In this document: piece by piece, positions 36,895 to 44,790 of the stretch
Numbering within the stretch: position 1 is the first letter of the stretch
Layout of the letters: each line of letters begins with the position of its first letter
NCBI RefSeq assembly: GCF_041821085.1
Contig: NZ_JBGUAZ010000005.1
Location: forward strand, 186,001 to 250,000
DNA from: Natrinema sp. HArc-T2
Lineage (GTDB): Archaea > Halobacteriota > Halobacteria > Halobacteriales > Natrialbaceae
Direction of reading: 5' to 3'
DNA length: 64,000 nucleotides
Translations under genes and position numbers: made by a program
Notes under the pieces: generated by a model
The model's database searches: none
Told to the model about the DNA's origin: nothing
What the model saw: the letters and a program-made list of their open reading frames with translations, nothing else

Positions 36895-37671
36895 CTAGTC
36901 GACGTGTGCGGTCAGAAACTCGTCGACCGTCTCGTTGAACGCTGCCGGCTGTTCGACCATCGCCAGATGTGCCGCGTCGTCGATCTCGGCCAGTTCGCAT
37001 GCGTTGATCTCGTCAGCGAGAAACTCGTGGAACCACGGCGGTGTCAACTGGTCGTGCTCGCCATACACGGCGAGTGATGGGGTGTCGATCTCGCCGAGCC
37101 GATCGCGAACGTCGAACTCGTGGCTCGTCAAGAAATCCCGCTGTGTGACCGTCTGCCCAGTATCGTACATCTGCGCCATCGAGCGCTCGCGCAGTTTCTC
37201 GTCGGGATCGTGAAAGAGCCGATCCGGCCCGTGTAGGAACTCGACAGCCCGTTCGAAGTCCGAGTCGAGCCACGTCAGCAGATCCTCGAGCACACCGAGA
37301 CGAGCACCCGTTCCCGTCAGGACAGCCGCTGCAGGATCGAACTCGCGCTCGAGCAAGATCTGTAACACGACAGCGCCGCCAAGCGAGTTCCCGACGAGGA
37401 CCGCCGAATCGGTGTCGTCGACGACGGCAAGCACGTCGTCGGCGTAGGCTGACAGTGCCGTATACCCGGCGCTCGCATCGACGTCGTCCGACTGGCCGTG
37501 CCCACTGAGATCGAGCGTGACGATCGGATACCGGTCGGCGAGTGCGTGCTGGCCGTTCCAGACCTCGTGTGATCCGCCACCCCCATGGACGAAACAGATC
37601 GGCGGTCCGTCACCACCCTGGTCGACGACCTCGTATGCCGTCTCCCGATCGTTGTGTGATACCGTTTCCAT
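36895..37671 (-). CDS. Alpha/beta-fold hydrolase
   Basis: 258 residues from the CAT at 37669-37671 (METVSHNDRETAYEV). ICFVHGGGGSHEVWNGQ is the oxyanion-hole HGGG motif, AVLVGNSLGGAVVLQ the nucleophile elbow with G-N-S-L-G, LAVYGEHDQLTPP the acid region and DDAAHLAMVEQP the catalytic His. This is the classic epoxide-hydrolase/esterase-like serine hydrolase layout; the substrate is unknown. Fourteen upstream in-frame residues (to 37713) are hydrophobic-basic and not needed. Confidence 0.9.
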   Translation of the reverse strand: METVSHNDRETAYEVVDQGGDGPPICFVHGGGGSHEVWNGQHALADRYPIVTLDLSGHGQSDDVDASAGYTALSAYADDVLAVVDDTDSAVLVGNSLGGAVVLQILLEREFDPAAAVLTGTGARLGVLEDLLTWLDSDFERAVEFLHGPDRLFHDPDEKLRERSMAQMYDTGQTVTQRDFLTSHEFDVRDRLGEIDTPSLAVYGEHDQLTPPWFHEFLADEINACELAEIDDAAHLAMVEQPAAFNETVDEFLTAHVD

Positions 37672-37833
37672 ATCCGACAAAACGGGCGGAGCGGGTATAA
37701 AGGCTCGAGCCACCGCTCACCGGCGACCGCCAGCAGCGGAGGTTTGCACAAACGGGGTGAATCAATGGACGGTACGAGTCGACCCAAAATCGTCGTGCCT
37801 CGCTGTGAACCACAAACAGAGGACTCTCTTGGT

Positions 37834-37899
37834 GGTTAGCTCCCGTCTTGCGATTGTCGGCGAAATATTTATATGTCTTTAGAGCTAACCTTGGGTTAG
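37834..37899 (+). promoter_or_regulatory. cdc48-operon promoter with flanking operator-like repeats
   Basis: A TATA box ATTTATAT at 37867-37874 lies 33 bases before the ATG at 37907. It is bracketed by a perfect 9-bp inverted repeat, GGTTAGCTC (37834-37842) and GAGCTAACC (37882-37890). The right half forms a tight second inverted repeat, CTAACC-TTG-GGTTAG (37885-37899), that covers the likely transcription start. Three copies of one half-site around a TATA box strongly suggest binding by a dimeric regulator. Confidence 0.7.
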
Positions 37900-37906
37900 T
37901 TGAAGC

Positions 37907-38155
37907 ATGACTCTCGAGCAATTCACCCGTGAAGAGGGGCAGTTAGCCCGTCGGTACGAGTACGACGATGCCACGGTGATGGCCGTCGACTTCGGCAGCG
38001 AGGCGACTGAGGCCTCGGTCGATGTCGTCGACGATACCGTCATCATCGTCGTCGCTGACGACCAGTACGAGATCGATCTTCCCGACAGCGTCGAAGACGC
38101 GCACACGTTTATGAAAAATGGCGTGCTCACTGTCGAACTGGAGGACGAACGATGA
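37907..38155 (+). CDS. Small Hsp20-like protein (DUF7127-like) preceding cdc48
   Basis: 82 residues: [82 protein letters not shown]. The end, '[12 protein letters not shown]', and the alternating beta pattern resemble the last strands of the Hsp20/alpha-crystallin fold (compare GvpH, RNGVLTVLI, in this window). The family appears under DUF7127 as I recall. Its stop overlaps the cdc48 start by four bases (ATGA), so the two proteins are made together, consistent with an adaptor or substrate-handling role for the ATPase. Confidence 0.85.
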   Translation: MTLEQFTREEGQLARRYEYDDATVMAVDFGSEATEASVDVVDDTVIIVVADDQYEIDLPDSVEDAHTFMKNGVLTVELEDER

Positions 38156-40413
38156 AACTCACCGTCAAACCACTCAAACAGAAAGACGCGGGCCGTGGAC
38201 TGGCTGCGATCGACCGCGTCTCGATGAACGAACTCGGCCTCGAGAACGGCGACTACATCGTCATCTCGGGCAACGGTGACGGCCAAGCCGTCGCGCGCGT
38301 CTGGCCCGGCTATCCCGAGGACGAGGGACGCGGGATCGTCCGGATCGACGGTCGTCTCCGACAGGAGGCCAATGTCGGGATCGACGACAGCGTCACCGTC
38401 GAACCTGCCGACGTCAAACCCGCCAAGTCGGTCACCGTTGCGCTGCCACAGAACCTCCGCATTCGAGGGGACATCGGCCCGCTCGTCCGCGACAAGCTAA
38501 GCGGTCAGGCCGTCACCGAGGGCCAGACAGTACCGTTCTCGCTGTCGTTTGGCCCGATGGCCAGCTCCGGCCAGTCGGTCCCGCTGAAGATCGCAGGCAC
38601 CTCGCCGTCGGGGACCGTCGTCATCACGGACTCGACCAGCATCGAGATCTCTGAGACGCCGGCCGAACAGGTCAGCGCCGGCGGCGCCCCGTCCGCCGAG
38701 GGCGTCCCGAACGTCACCTACGAGGACATCGGCGGCTTAGACGAGGAACTCGATCAGGTCCGCGAGATGATCGAGCTGCCGATGCGCCACCCCGAGCTGT
38801 TCCAACAGCTTGGCATCGAGCCGCCGAAAGGCGTCCTCCTGCACGGCCCGCCGGGCACCGGGAAGACGCTGATGGCGAAGGCCGTCGCCAACGAGATCGA
38901 CGCCCACTTCGAGACGATCTCCGGCCCGGAGATCATGTCGAAGTACTACGGTGAAAGCGAGGAGCAACTCCGCGAGGTCTTCGAGGAGGCAGAAGAGAAC
39001 GCCCCCGCGATCATCTTCATCGACGAACTCGACTCGATCGCCGCCAAGCGCGAGGAGGCCGGTGGCGACGTCGAACGGCGCGTGGTCGCCCAGCTCCTCT
39101 CGCTGATGGACGGCCTCGAGGAACGGGGCCGGGTCACCGTCATCGGCGCGACCAACCGCGTCGACGCGCTCGACCCCGCACTTCGGCGTGGCGGTCGTTT
39201 CGACCGCGAGATCGAGATCGGCGTCCCGGACAAGGAAGGCCGCAAGGAGATCCTGCAGGTCCACACCCGCGGGATGCCCTTGGACGAGTCCATCGACCTC
39301 GAACACTACGCCGAGAACACCCACGGCTTCGTCGGGGCCGACTTAGAGAGCCTGGCCCGTGAGAGCGCGATGAACGCGCTCCGGCGCATCCGGCCCGAAC
39401 TCGACCTCGAGAGCGAGGAGATCGACGCCGATGTCCTCGAGTCGCTGGAGGTCGGCGAGGATGACTTCAAAGAGGCACTCAAGGGCATCCAGCCCTCCGC
39501 GATGCGCGAGGTCTTCGTCGAGGTCCCCGACGTCACGTGGAACGACGTCGGCGGCCTGAGCGATACCAAAGAGCGCCTGCGCGAGACGATCCAGTGGCCG
39601 CTCGACTACCCCGAAGTCTTCGAGCAGCTAGACATGGAGGCCGCCAAGGGCGTCCTCATGTACGGTCCACCGGGCACCGGGAAGACCCTGCTCGCGAAGG
39701 CCGTCGCCAACGAGGCCCAGTCGAATTTCATCTCGATCAAAGGCCCCGAACTGCTCAACAAGTACGTCGGCGAGTCCGAGAAGGGCGTCCGTGAGGTCTT
39801 CGAGAAGGCGCGGTCGAACGCCCCGACCGTGATCTTCTTCGACGAGATCGACTCGATCGCGGGCGAACGCGGCCAGCGCCAGGGTGACTCCGGCGTCGGC
39901 GAACGCGTCGTCTCCCAGCTGCTGACCGAACTCGACGGCCTCGAGGAACTCGAGGACGTCGTCGTCATCGCCACGACCAACCGCCCGGACCTGATCGACA
40001 GCGCCCTGCTGCGTCCCGGTCGACTGGATCGCCACGTCCACGTGCCGGTCCCCGACGAGGACGGTCGCAAGAAGATCTTCGAGGTCCACACCCGCGACAA
40101 ACCACTGGCCGAATCGGTCGACCTCGAGTGGCTCGCCGCCGAGACGGAGGGCTACGTCGGTGCCGACATCGAGGCGGTCTGTCGCGAGGCCTCGATGGCC
40201 GCCAGCCGCGAGTTCATCAACTCGGTCGACCCCGACGAGATGGACGACACGATCGGGAACGTCCGCGTCGGCAAAGAGCACTTCGAGCACGCACTCGAGG
40301 AGGTCAGTCCGAGCGTGACCCCCGAGACGCGCGAGCAGTACGAGGAACTCGAAGAGGAGTTCCAGCAGGCCGAACCGACCCAGGACGAACAGCTCGGTCG
40401 GACCTTCCAGTAA
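38152..40413 (+). CDS. cdc48: Cdc48/VAT family AAA+ ATPase
   Basis: 753 residues. The N-domain (double-psi barrel and following beta barrel) covers ~1-185. D1 ATPase: GPPGTGKT at 232-239, FIDELDSIA near 291, [24 protein letters not shown]2: GPPGTGKT at 505-512, [13 protein letters not shown] near 563, [21 protein letters not shown]. The C-terminus ends in an acidic tail with LGRTFQ. It is a hexameric unfoldase that can feed the proteasome or remodel complexes. Co-translated with the small Hsp20-like protein. The usual helical linker and SRH arginines (GGRFDRE, PGRLDRH) are present, so both rings look active. Confidence 0.97.
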   Translation: MKLTVKPLKQKDAGRGLAAIDRVSMNELGLENGDYIVISGNGDGQAVARVWPGYPEDEGRGIVRIDGRLRQEANVGIDDSVTVEPADVKPAKSVTVALPQNLRIRGDIGPLVRDKLSGQAVTEGQTVPFSLSFGPMASSGQSVPLKIAGTSPSGTVVITDSTSIEISETPAEQVSAGGAPSAEGVPNVTYEDIGGLDEELDQVREMIELPMRHPELFQQLGIEPPKGVLLHGPPGTGKTLMAKAVANEIDAHFETISGPEIMSKYYGESEEQLREVFEEAEENAPAIIFIDELDSIAAKREEAGGDVERRVVAQLLSLMDGLEERGRVTVIGATNRVDALDPALRRGGRFDREIEIGVPDKEGRKEILQVHTRGMPLDESIDLEHYAENTHGFVGADLESLARESAMNALRRIRPELDLESEEIDADVLESLEVGEDDFKEALKGIQPSAMREVFVEVPDVTWNDVGGLSDTKERLRETIQWPLDYPEVFEQLDMEAAKGVLMYGPPGTGKTLLAKAVANEAQSNFISIKGPELLNKYVGESEKGVREVFEKARSNAPTVIFFDEIDSIAGERGQRQGDSGVGERVVSQLLTELDGLEELEDVVVIATTNRPDLIDSALLRPGRLDRHVHVPVPDEDGRKKIFEVHTRDKPLAESVDLEWLAAETEGYVGADIEAVCREASMAASREFINSVDPDEMDDTIGNVRVGKEHFEHALEEVSPSVTPETREQYEELEEEFQQAEPTQDEQLGRTFQ

Positions 40414-40517
40414 GGGCAACCGCCGCGGCCCGTGACTCGCGTTTTTTGATGGCAGCACTCGACTGACCAGAGCGGTGTGACCGATGTAATCAGTGCATTG
40501 CTGTGACCGCTTCGCTC

Positions 40518-40609
40518 ATACGGACTCCTCATACGTCTGCTGTCACGATGTCCCGGTGGGACAGCAGGACGAGCCGCGGGTGCACCGGCACTGACTAACA
40601 GGAGTCCGT
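40518..40609. repeat. Palindromic intergenic repeat, copy D, with an inverted end fragment
   Basis: Unit at 40531-40609 (79 bp): ATACGTCTGCTGTCACGAT to ACAGGAGTCCGT, with the right internal arm GCGGGTGCACCGG as in copy A. A fragment CATACGGACTCCT (40518-40530), the inverted complement of a right end, precedes it. A further eroded fragment may lie at about 40634-40675, where CAGCAGACCGT is the complement of a left end and abuts the bcp stop codon (40676-40678). Confidence 0.7.
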
Positions 40610-40675
40610 CTCAGCAGTGTCGGCGAGTCCGTGACGGTCCTGTGGCCCCACGGCACATCGGGTCAGCAGACCGTC

Positions 40676-41149
40676 TCAGTGTGCAACGTCGACCGGCTCG
40701 AGCGCCGCCAGCACCTCGTCGGCGTGGCCCTCGGGCGAAACACCCTCGTAGACCGCCTCGATGCGGCCGTCAGGGCCGACAACGTAGGTGTTGCGGAAGA
40801 CGCCATCGAAGGTCTTGCCGAACATTCGTTTCTCGCCGTAGGACTCGTACAACGTCGCGACCTCGCCGAGTTCGTCCGAGAGGAGATCGAACTCGAGGTC
40901 GTACTCGGCTGCGAAGTCGGCAAGATCGTCGACGGGATCGTCGCTGATGCCGACGACAGCAGCATCGCGGGCTGCAAATTCCGAGAGCGCGTCGTTGAAC
41001 GCGCAGGCTTCAGTGGTACACCCGTCCGTGTTCGCGCGGGGATAGAAGTAGACGACGAGCCGTTGGCCCTCGAAATCCGAGCCGCTGATCGTCTCGCCGT
41101 GCTGGTTTGGCAGTTCGAACGGTGGTGCCTCGTCACCGACATCAAGCAT
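40676..41149 (-). CDS. bcp: Peroxiredoxin, Bcp/PrxQ type
   Basis: 157 residues. YFYPRANTDGCTTEACAFND holds the peroxidatic Cys44 and, five residues on, Cys49, the PrxQ spacing. VVGISDDPVDDLADFAAEYDLEFDLLSDELGEVATLYESYGEKRMFGKTFDGVFRNTYVVGPDG completes the family pattern. A cytoplasmic thiol peroxidase reducing hydroperoxides. Upstream on the minus strand lie two near-identical 22-base repeats (41187-41249) that look like regulator sites. Confidence 0.95.
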   Translation of the reverse strand: MLDVGDEAPPFELPNQHGETISGSDFEGQRLVVYFYPRANTDGCTTEACAFNDALSEFAARDAAVVGISDDPVDDLADFAAEYDLEFDLLSDELGEVATLYESYGEKRMFGKTFDGVFRNTYVVGPDGRIEAVYEGVSPEGHADEVLAALEPVDVAH

Positions 41150-41186
41150 GCCTCCGAGTTAGCGACAGCAGTTGTATGTGTTATGA

Positions 41187-41249
41187 TTCACTATCGGCAA
41201 ATATGTAGGAGACGGGTTGACAAGTAGTTCACTATCAGAAACTATGTAG
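41187..41249 (-). promoter_or_regulatory. Two 22-base direct repeats upstream of bcp
   Basis: TTCACTATCGGCAAATATGT(AG) at 41187-41208 and TTCACTATCAGAAACTATGT(AG) at 41228-41249 are identical at 19 of 22 positions. Their starts are 41 bases apart, about four helical turns. They lie 38-100 bases upstream of the bcp start, just behind the region where its TATA box must be (complement of about 41172-41186). Tandem helical-phase spacing suggests cooperative binding of a regulator, perhaps redox-responsive. Confidence 0.65.
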
Positions 41250-41375
41250 TGTTAGTTGGACAAACAGAGTTATCCATTCAGCAGACGCAAACGATCGTTG
41301 TCAACGATGAGTCATCCCGAGCGATCGCGTCGCCACTGACTGGTTGGCAACAGTAGCTCTTGCGGTCGCAACTCG

Positions 41376-42320
41376 TTATTCGAGGCGTTCGGCCGCCTCC
41401 CGGTCGACGAGCGGCGCGGCGTTTTGCTCCGGTAGCGTGACAATGTCGTCGCTGGTCAGTGTGTACTCGCGGTCGTCGACGCCGAGGATCTCGCCGATAT
41501 CGCGGGTAATCCGGACAGTCGTGCGATCGACGGCAGCACCCTCGCTGTCGGCAGACGAATCAGCGTCGGATTCCACAGCTCTCGAGTCGGCAGCATCAGC
41601 GTTCGAGTCCGCGCCGTCGATTGGATCCTCACGTCCGACCGACTGCTCCGGGTCGGTCGCTGCCGAATCGGATGTGGCGTCCCCGGCACCCCCGTCCGCA
41701 CCACCGATCGGTGGACCGTCACCACCCATGACATCCGCAGGCGAGACGCCGCTCGAGGCATCTTCTGCTGATCCCTCGCCGGCGGGATCGATGTCTGCCG
41801 GCGGTTCTTCCGGCGGGATGGGTGGGGAATCATCCGCGGGCGGATGGTCGGGTGCTGGCTCGGTCAGGTGCGAGTCGCGTGTGGGCTCGTCAGCCGCGGT
41901 CGCGTCTGCTCCGGCATCGGTTGGCGGTTCCTCGACGCCCTCGAGGACATCCAGCACCCGACTTTTGTTCGCACTGATGCGCTCGACGAGATCGTCGAAA
42001 AGATCCGCCTCTTCGGCGGTCAGTCCCTCGTCATCGGCGGCCATGCCGGCCGCGGCGAGACTGGCCTGCTTGACGAGTTTACCCATGCGGCGTTCGTAGA
42101 TCGCCTCGACGACGTCTTTAGCAGTCTCGATTTCGTCGGTCAGCCGACCGACTTCGGGCGAGGAAAAGGGATCGTCGGTCGCTTCGGCGACGCGGTCGCG
42201 TTCGTCTTCTAGATCGGCGATGTACTCGCCGACCTCCTGATAGAACGAGGGGCGCAGGTTCTGGAGGCTGTCTTTCTTTCGCTCCTTGCTCTGGACCGAA
42301 CGCAACTCGTCTAGATTCAT
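41376..42320 (-). CDS. DNA replication complex GINS family protein
   Basis: 314 residues. The N-terminal ~120 residues (MNLDELRSVQSKERKKDSLQNLRPSFYQEVGEYIADLEDERDRVAE..., AIYERRMGKLVKQASLAAAGM, LTAEEADLFDDLVERISANKSRVLDVL) match the archaeal GINS A-domain. A ~150-residue low-complexity Asp/Pro/Ala linker follows. The last ~50 residues (VRITRDIGEILGVDDREYTLTSDDIVTLPEQNAAPLVDREAAERL) are the small B-domain. It couples MCM, primase and polymerase at the fork. The ATG overlaps the priS stop by four bases. Confidence 0.92.
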   Translation of the reverse strand: MNLDELRSVQSKERKKDSLQNLRPSFYQEVGEYIADLEDERDRVAEATDDPFSSPEVGRLTDEIETAKDVVEAIYERRMGKLVKQASLAAAGMAADDEGLTAEEADLFDDLVERISANKSRVLDVLEGVEEPPTDAGADATAADEPTRDSHLTEPAPDHPPADDSPPIPPEEPPADIDPAGEGSAEDASSGVSPADVMGGDGPPIGGADGGAGDATSDSAATDPEQSVGREDPIDGADSNADAADSRAVESDADSSADSEGAAVDRTTVRITRDIGEILGVDDREYTLTSDDIVTLPEQNAAPLVDREAAERLE

Positions 42321-43492
42321 TCTTTCTCCTTCTCGGCGCGGCCGCGTGCCATCAGGAACACGGCGACGTACTCGGGTAGTGACTGGTCTCCCTCCTGGAC
42401 CGTAAAGCTATCTCCACCGAGTTCGACCTCGCCGCCGTCGGTAACGTCGACGGCGATTTCGTGGCCGACGAAGGTCTCGGGGACGGCGTCGACCAGCGGG
42501 TCGAAATCGTCGATTTCGTCGCGTGCGAGACGGACCGTTTTCAGTCCGCTGCCGCCGTGGAGACTGCCCGGCAGCCGGATGAGTCGGTTCGTATCCGTCG
42601 TGACGGGTTCGTCGATGGGCGCGTTGTCCCGCTCGACGGCTTTGCTCGCGAACCGCTCGGCCAACTGTGCGATCGCAGTGTGGACGGTGACGTTACCCGC
42701 CTCGAGGCCCTCGCGGTTGTTGCGAGCCGCGTTCAGCGTCGCCGTCGCTTTCCCCTCGCCGATGCCGTCGAAGGTCTGGAGGCGCTCGAGGGCTGCGTCC
42801 TCTTCCATTGCGAGCAACTCGTCGATGAAGGCCATAAAGTGGTCGTGGATGCGAGCTCCCCAGCCGCCCTCGACCTGGAGGGTGCGCCGCTCGGTCGGGG
42901 TCTTTCGCCCCAGGCCGGCGACGGTCTCGGTCTCGATCAGTTCGTCGTACTCGAGGCCGATCCCCCGGACGTAGTCGACGATCTCGCGGCGGTGTTCCCG
43001 CTCTAGGTGCAAGACGTTCTCGTCGCGGACGTGGACGTGATAGCCCCGCCCGCCCGAGAAGACGATCTCGAGATCCTCGAAGGCGAAGTCATCCTCGAGG
43101 AACTCGAGGAGACGACCGAGGGCGTCCTTACATTTTGCGAGCATCTCGGCGTAGCTGTCCTCACCGAGCGTGACCGACGGCAGGTGGTCGGCGTCTAAGT
43201 CGAAGACGAGGTCGGCAGCCTGCCAGTCCTTTTCGTGCATCGAACTCGCGCCGGGATCGCGAAAGCGCCCCGCCGAAAAGTAGACGTGGCGCGGGCGCTT
43301 GCGGACGAGAAACTCCGAGAGATCGCCTAACTCGAGTAGCGAACGGTGGCGGACCATCGTCGTATCCGGGCCGTCCGTCCAGGGGATGTAGCCCCACTCG
43401 CGTTCGTTGGCCGCGGGCGGCGGCGTAATCTCCGTCCGTCGATAATGGTCACGAAATCGCCCGCGAAGGTAGGCCCTCGTTCGCTCTTCCAT
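42317..43492 (-). CDS. priS: DNA primase small (catalytic) subunit PriS
   Basis: 391 residues. Catalytic acidic motif LVFDLDADH (D98, D100), EIVFSGGRGYHVHV near 165, and the RLPGSLHGGSGLKTVRL stretch with the third conserved region near 315. With PriL it synthesises primers for replication. MEERTRAYLRGRFRDHYR is the family start. It heads the priS-GINS pair with a four-base overlap; no priL in the window. Confidence 0.96.
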   Translation of the reverse strand: MEERTRAYLRGRFRDHYRRTEITPPPAANEREWGYIPWTDGPDTTMVRHRSLLELGDLSEFLVRKRPRHVYFSAGRFRDPGASSMHEKDWQAADLVFDLDADHLPSVTLGEDSYAEMLAKCKDALGRLLEFLEDDFAFEDLEIVFSGGRGYHVHVRDENVLHLEREHRREIVDYVRGIGLEYDELIETETVAGLGRKTPTERRTLQVEGGWGARIHDHFMAFIDELLAMEEDAALERLQTFDGIGEGKATATLNAARNNREGLEAGNVTVHTAIAQLAERFASKAVERDNAPIDEPVTTDTNRLIRLPGSLHGGSGLKTVRLARDEIDDFDPLVDAVPETFVGHEIAVDVTDGGEVELGGDSFTVQEGDQSLPEYVAVFLMARGRAEKEKE

Positions 43493-43567
43493 ACGCTTCG
43501 CCTACTCATCGTGGGTCCGGTATAACTGTATTGAACTGGCCGTGCGAGAAGGGGCGTCGCCAGCGAG

Positions 43568-44044
43568 TCAGCGCCGAATGAGATCGGTGATTCGGTCGGC
43601 GATACCGACGTCAGAGCCGAGTTTCAGGTAGTAGGCGTCGCCGCCGTCTTCATAATAGTTGTCGATCCGCCGTTTGATCTCGAAACCGAGGTGTTCGTAG
43701 AACTGCAACGCGTTCTCGTTGCTCGTCCGGGCGTGACACGTGATCGTCTCGTGGTCGTCCGCGACGTGGGCGATGAGGCGTTTCCCGATGCCTTCTCCGC
43801 GATGGGCCGGGGACACTGCCAGAAAGAGAATGTAGCCGTCACGTCGAACGGCGGCAAACCCGATGAGGTCCTCGTCCTGTACGTAACAGTAGACTTTCGA
43901 CCGTCGGTACGCGTCAGTAAAGAACCCGTACCGCTGCTTGAGCACATCTTCCTGACGGTTGATTTCCTCCTTTAGCTGCCAGGCTTCGTCGACGAAGTCG
44001 TCACTCCCCGGGGCGACGACGCGACTGTCGATGTTGACGCTCAC
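43568..44044 (-). CDS. GNAT-family N-acetyltransferase (GTG start)
   Basis: 158 residues from the GTG at 44044 (MSVNIDSRVVAPGSD); an alternative GTG two codons upstream (44050) exists. KVYCYVQDEDLIGFAAVRRDGYILFLAVSPAHRGEGIGKRLIAHV is the acetyl-CoA binding motif A, and TITCHARTSNENALQFYEHLGFEIKRRIDNYYEDGGDAYYLKL the motif B region, as in RimI-like protein acetyltransferases. The substrate is unknown. It lies upstream of priS on the same strand with a ~75-base gap. Confidence 0.88.
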   Translation of the reverse strand: MSVNIDSRVVAPGSDDFVDEAWQLKEEINRQEDVLKQRYGFFTDAYRRSKVYCYVQDEDLIGFAAVRRDGYILFLAVSPAHRGEGIGKRLIAHVADDHETITCHARTSNENALQFYEHLGFEIKRRIDNYYEDGGDAYYLKLGSDVGIADRITDLIRR

Positions 44045-44230
44045 TATCACACACTACCAGCGTCGTCAATATAATTCCACCGGCAGTCGGTGTGCGAGAC
44101 CGTAGACACGACCGACAAATCAAGCGATAGCCTGTCTGAGATGGCGGTTCACATCCCACATAACCGAACGATCACTGCTCTCGATACGTCGAAACGACGA
44201 GCATAGAAGGTCGACCGACGAAACGGGGCT

Positions 44231-44662
44231 ATGGGATTCGAACTGCGCGACCACACGGCCGACGTTGCGGTCTCGGCAACTGGTGACTCACTCGAGACGA
44301 CCTTCGCGGCAGTGGCCGACGGCCTCGCGGCCGCCTCCTGTGACGAGATCCCGACCGGAAGCGGTGAGCGCTTTTCGCTGTCCGTGACAGCCGAAGGCCG
44401 CGAGGCGCTGTTGTTCGACTATCTCGACGAACTGATCTACCTGCGCGATGTCCGAGCGGAACTCCCCGTCGCCCACCGCGTCGACTCGATCGACGTCGAG
44501 TCAACCGACGGCACCGAGGAGTGGTCGCTCGAGGCCAGCGCTCGCGGCGTCCCACTTTCCGAAATCGACGCCCGCGAGGTGAAGGCCGTGACCTACTCCG
44601 AGATGTCTCTCGAGCGCGCTGACGACGGGGGCTGGGAGGCCTACGTCGTCTTCGATGTCTAG
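44231..44662 (+). CDS. Archease, RtcB activating protein
   Basis: 143 residues: MGFELRDHTADVAVSATGDSLETTFAAVADGL, FDYLDELIYLRDVRAELPVAHRVDSIDV, GVPLSEIDAREVKAVTYSEMSLERADDGGWEAYVVFDV. The metal-binding DHTAD aspartates, the 'E.K.VTY' motif and the C-terminal aspartate of VVFDV are those of archease. It stimulates guanylylation and turnover of the RNA ligase RtcB, encoded 128 bases downstream on the same strand. Confidence 0.95.
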   Translation: MGFELRDHTADVAVSATGDSLETTFAAVADGLAAASCDEIPTGSGERFSLSVTAEGREALLFDYLDELIYLRDVRAELPVAHRVDSIDVESTDGTEEWSLEASARGVPLSEIDAREVKAVTYSEMSLERADDGGWEAYVVFDV

Positions 44663-44790
44663 AAGGCCACACGCCGCAGTCCGCCGGTGGTCGTCTCGCC
44701 ACGCTGACCCAGTACTCGAGTCACCGACCGACAGCCGCTATTCGACGCGAGAGACGAACATCTTTCTTCGCGGCAGTCGGACAGCAACGT

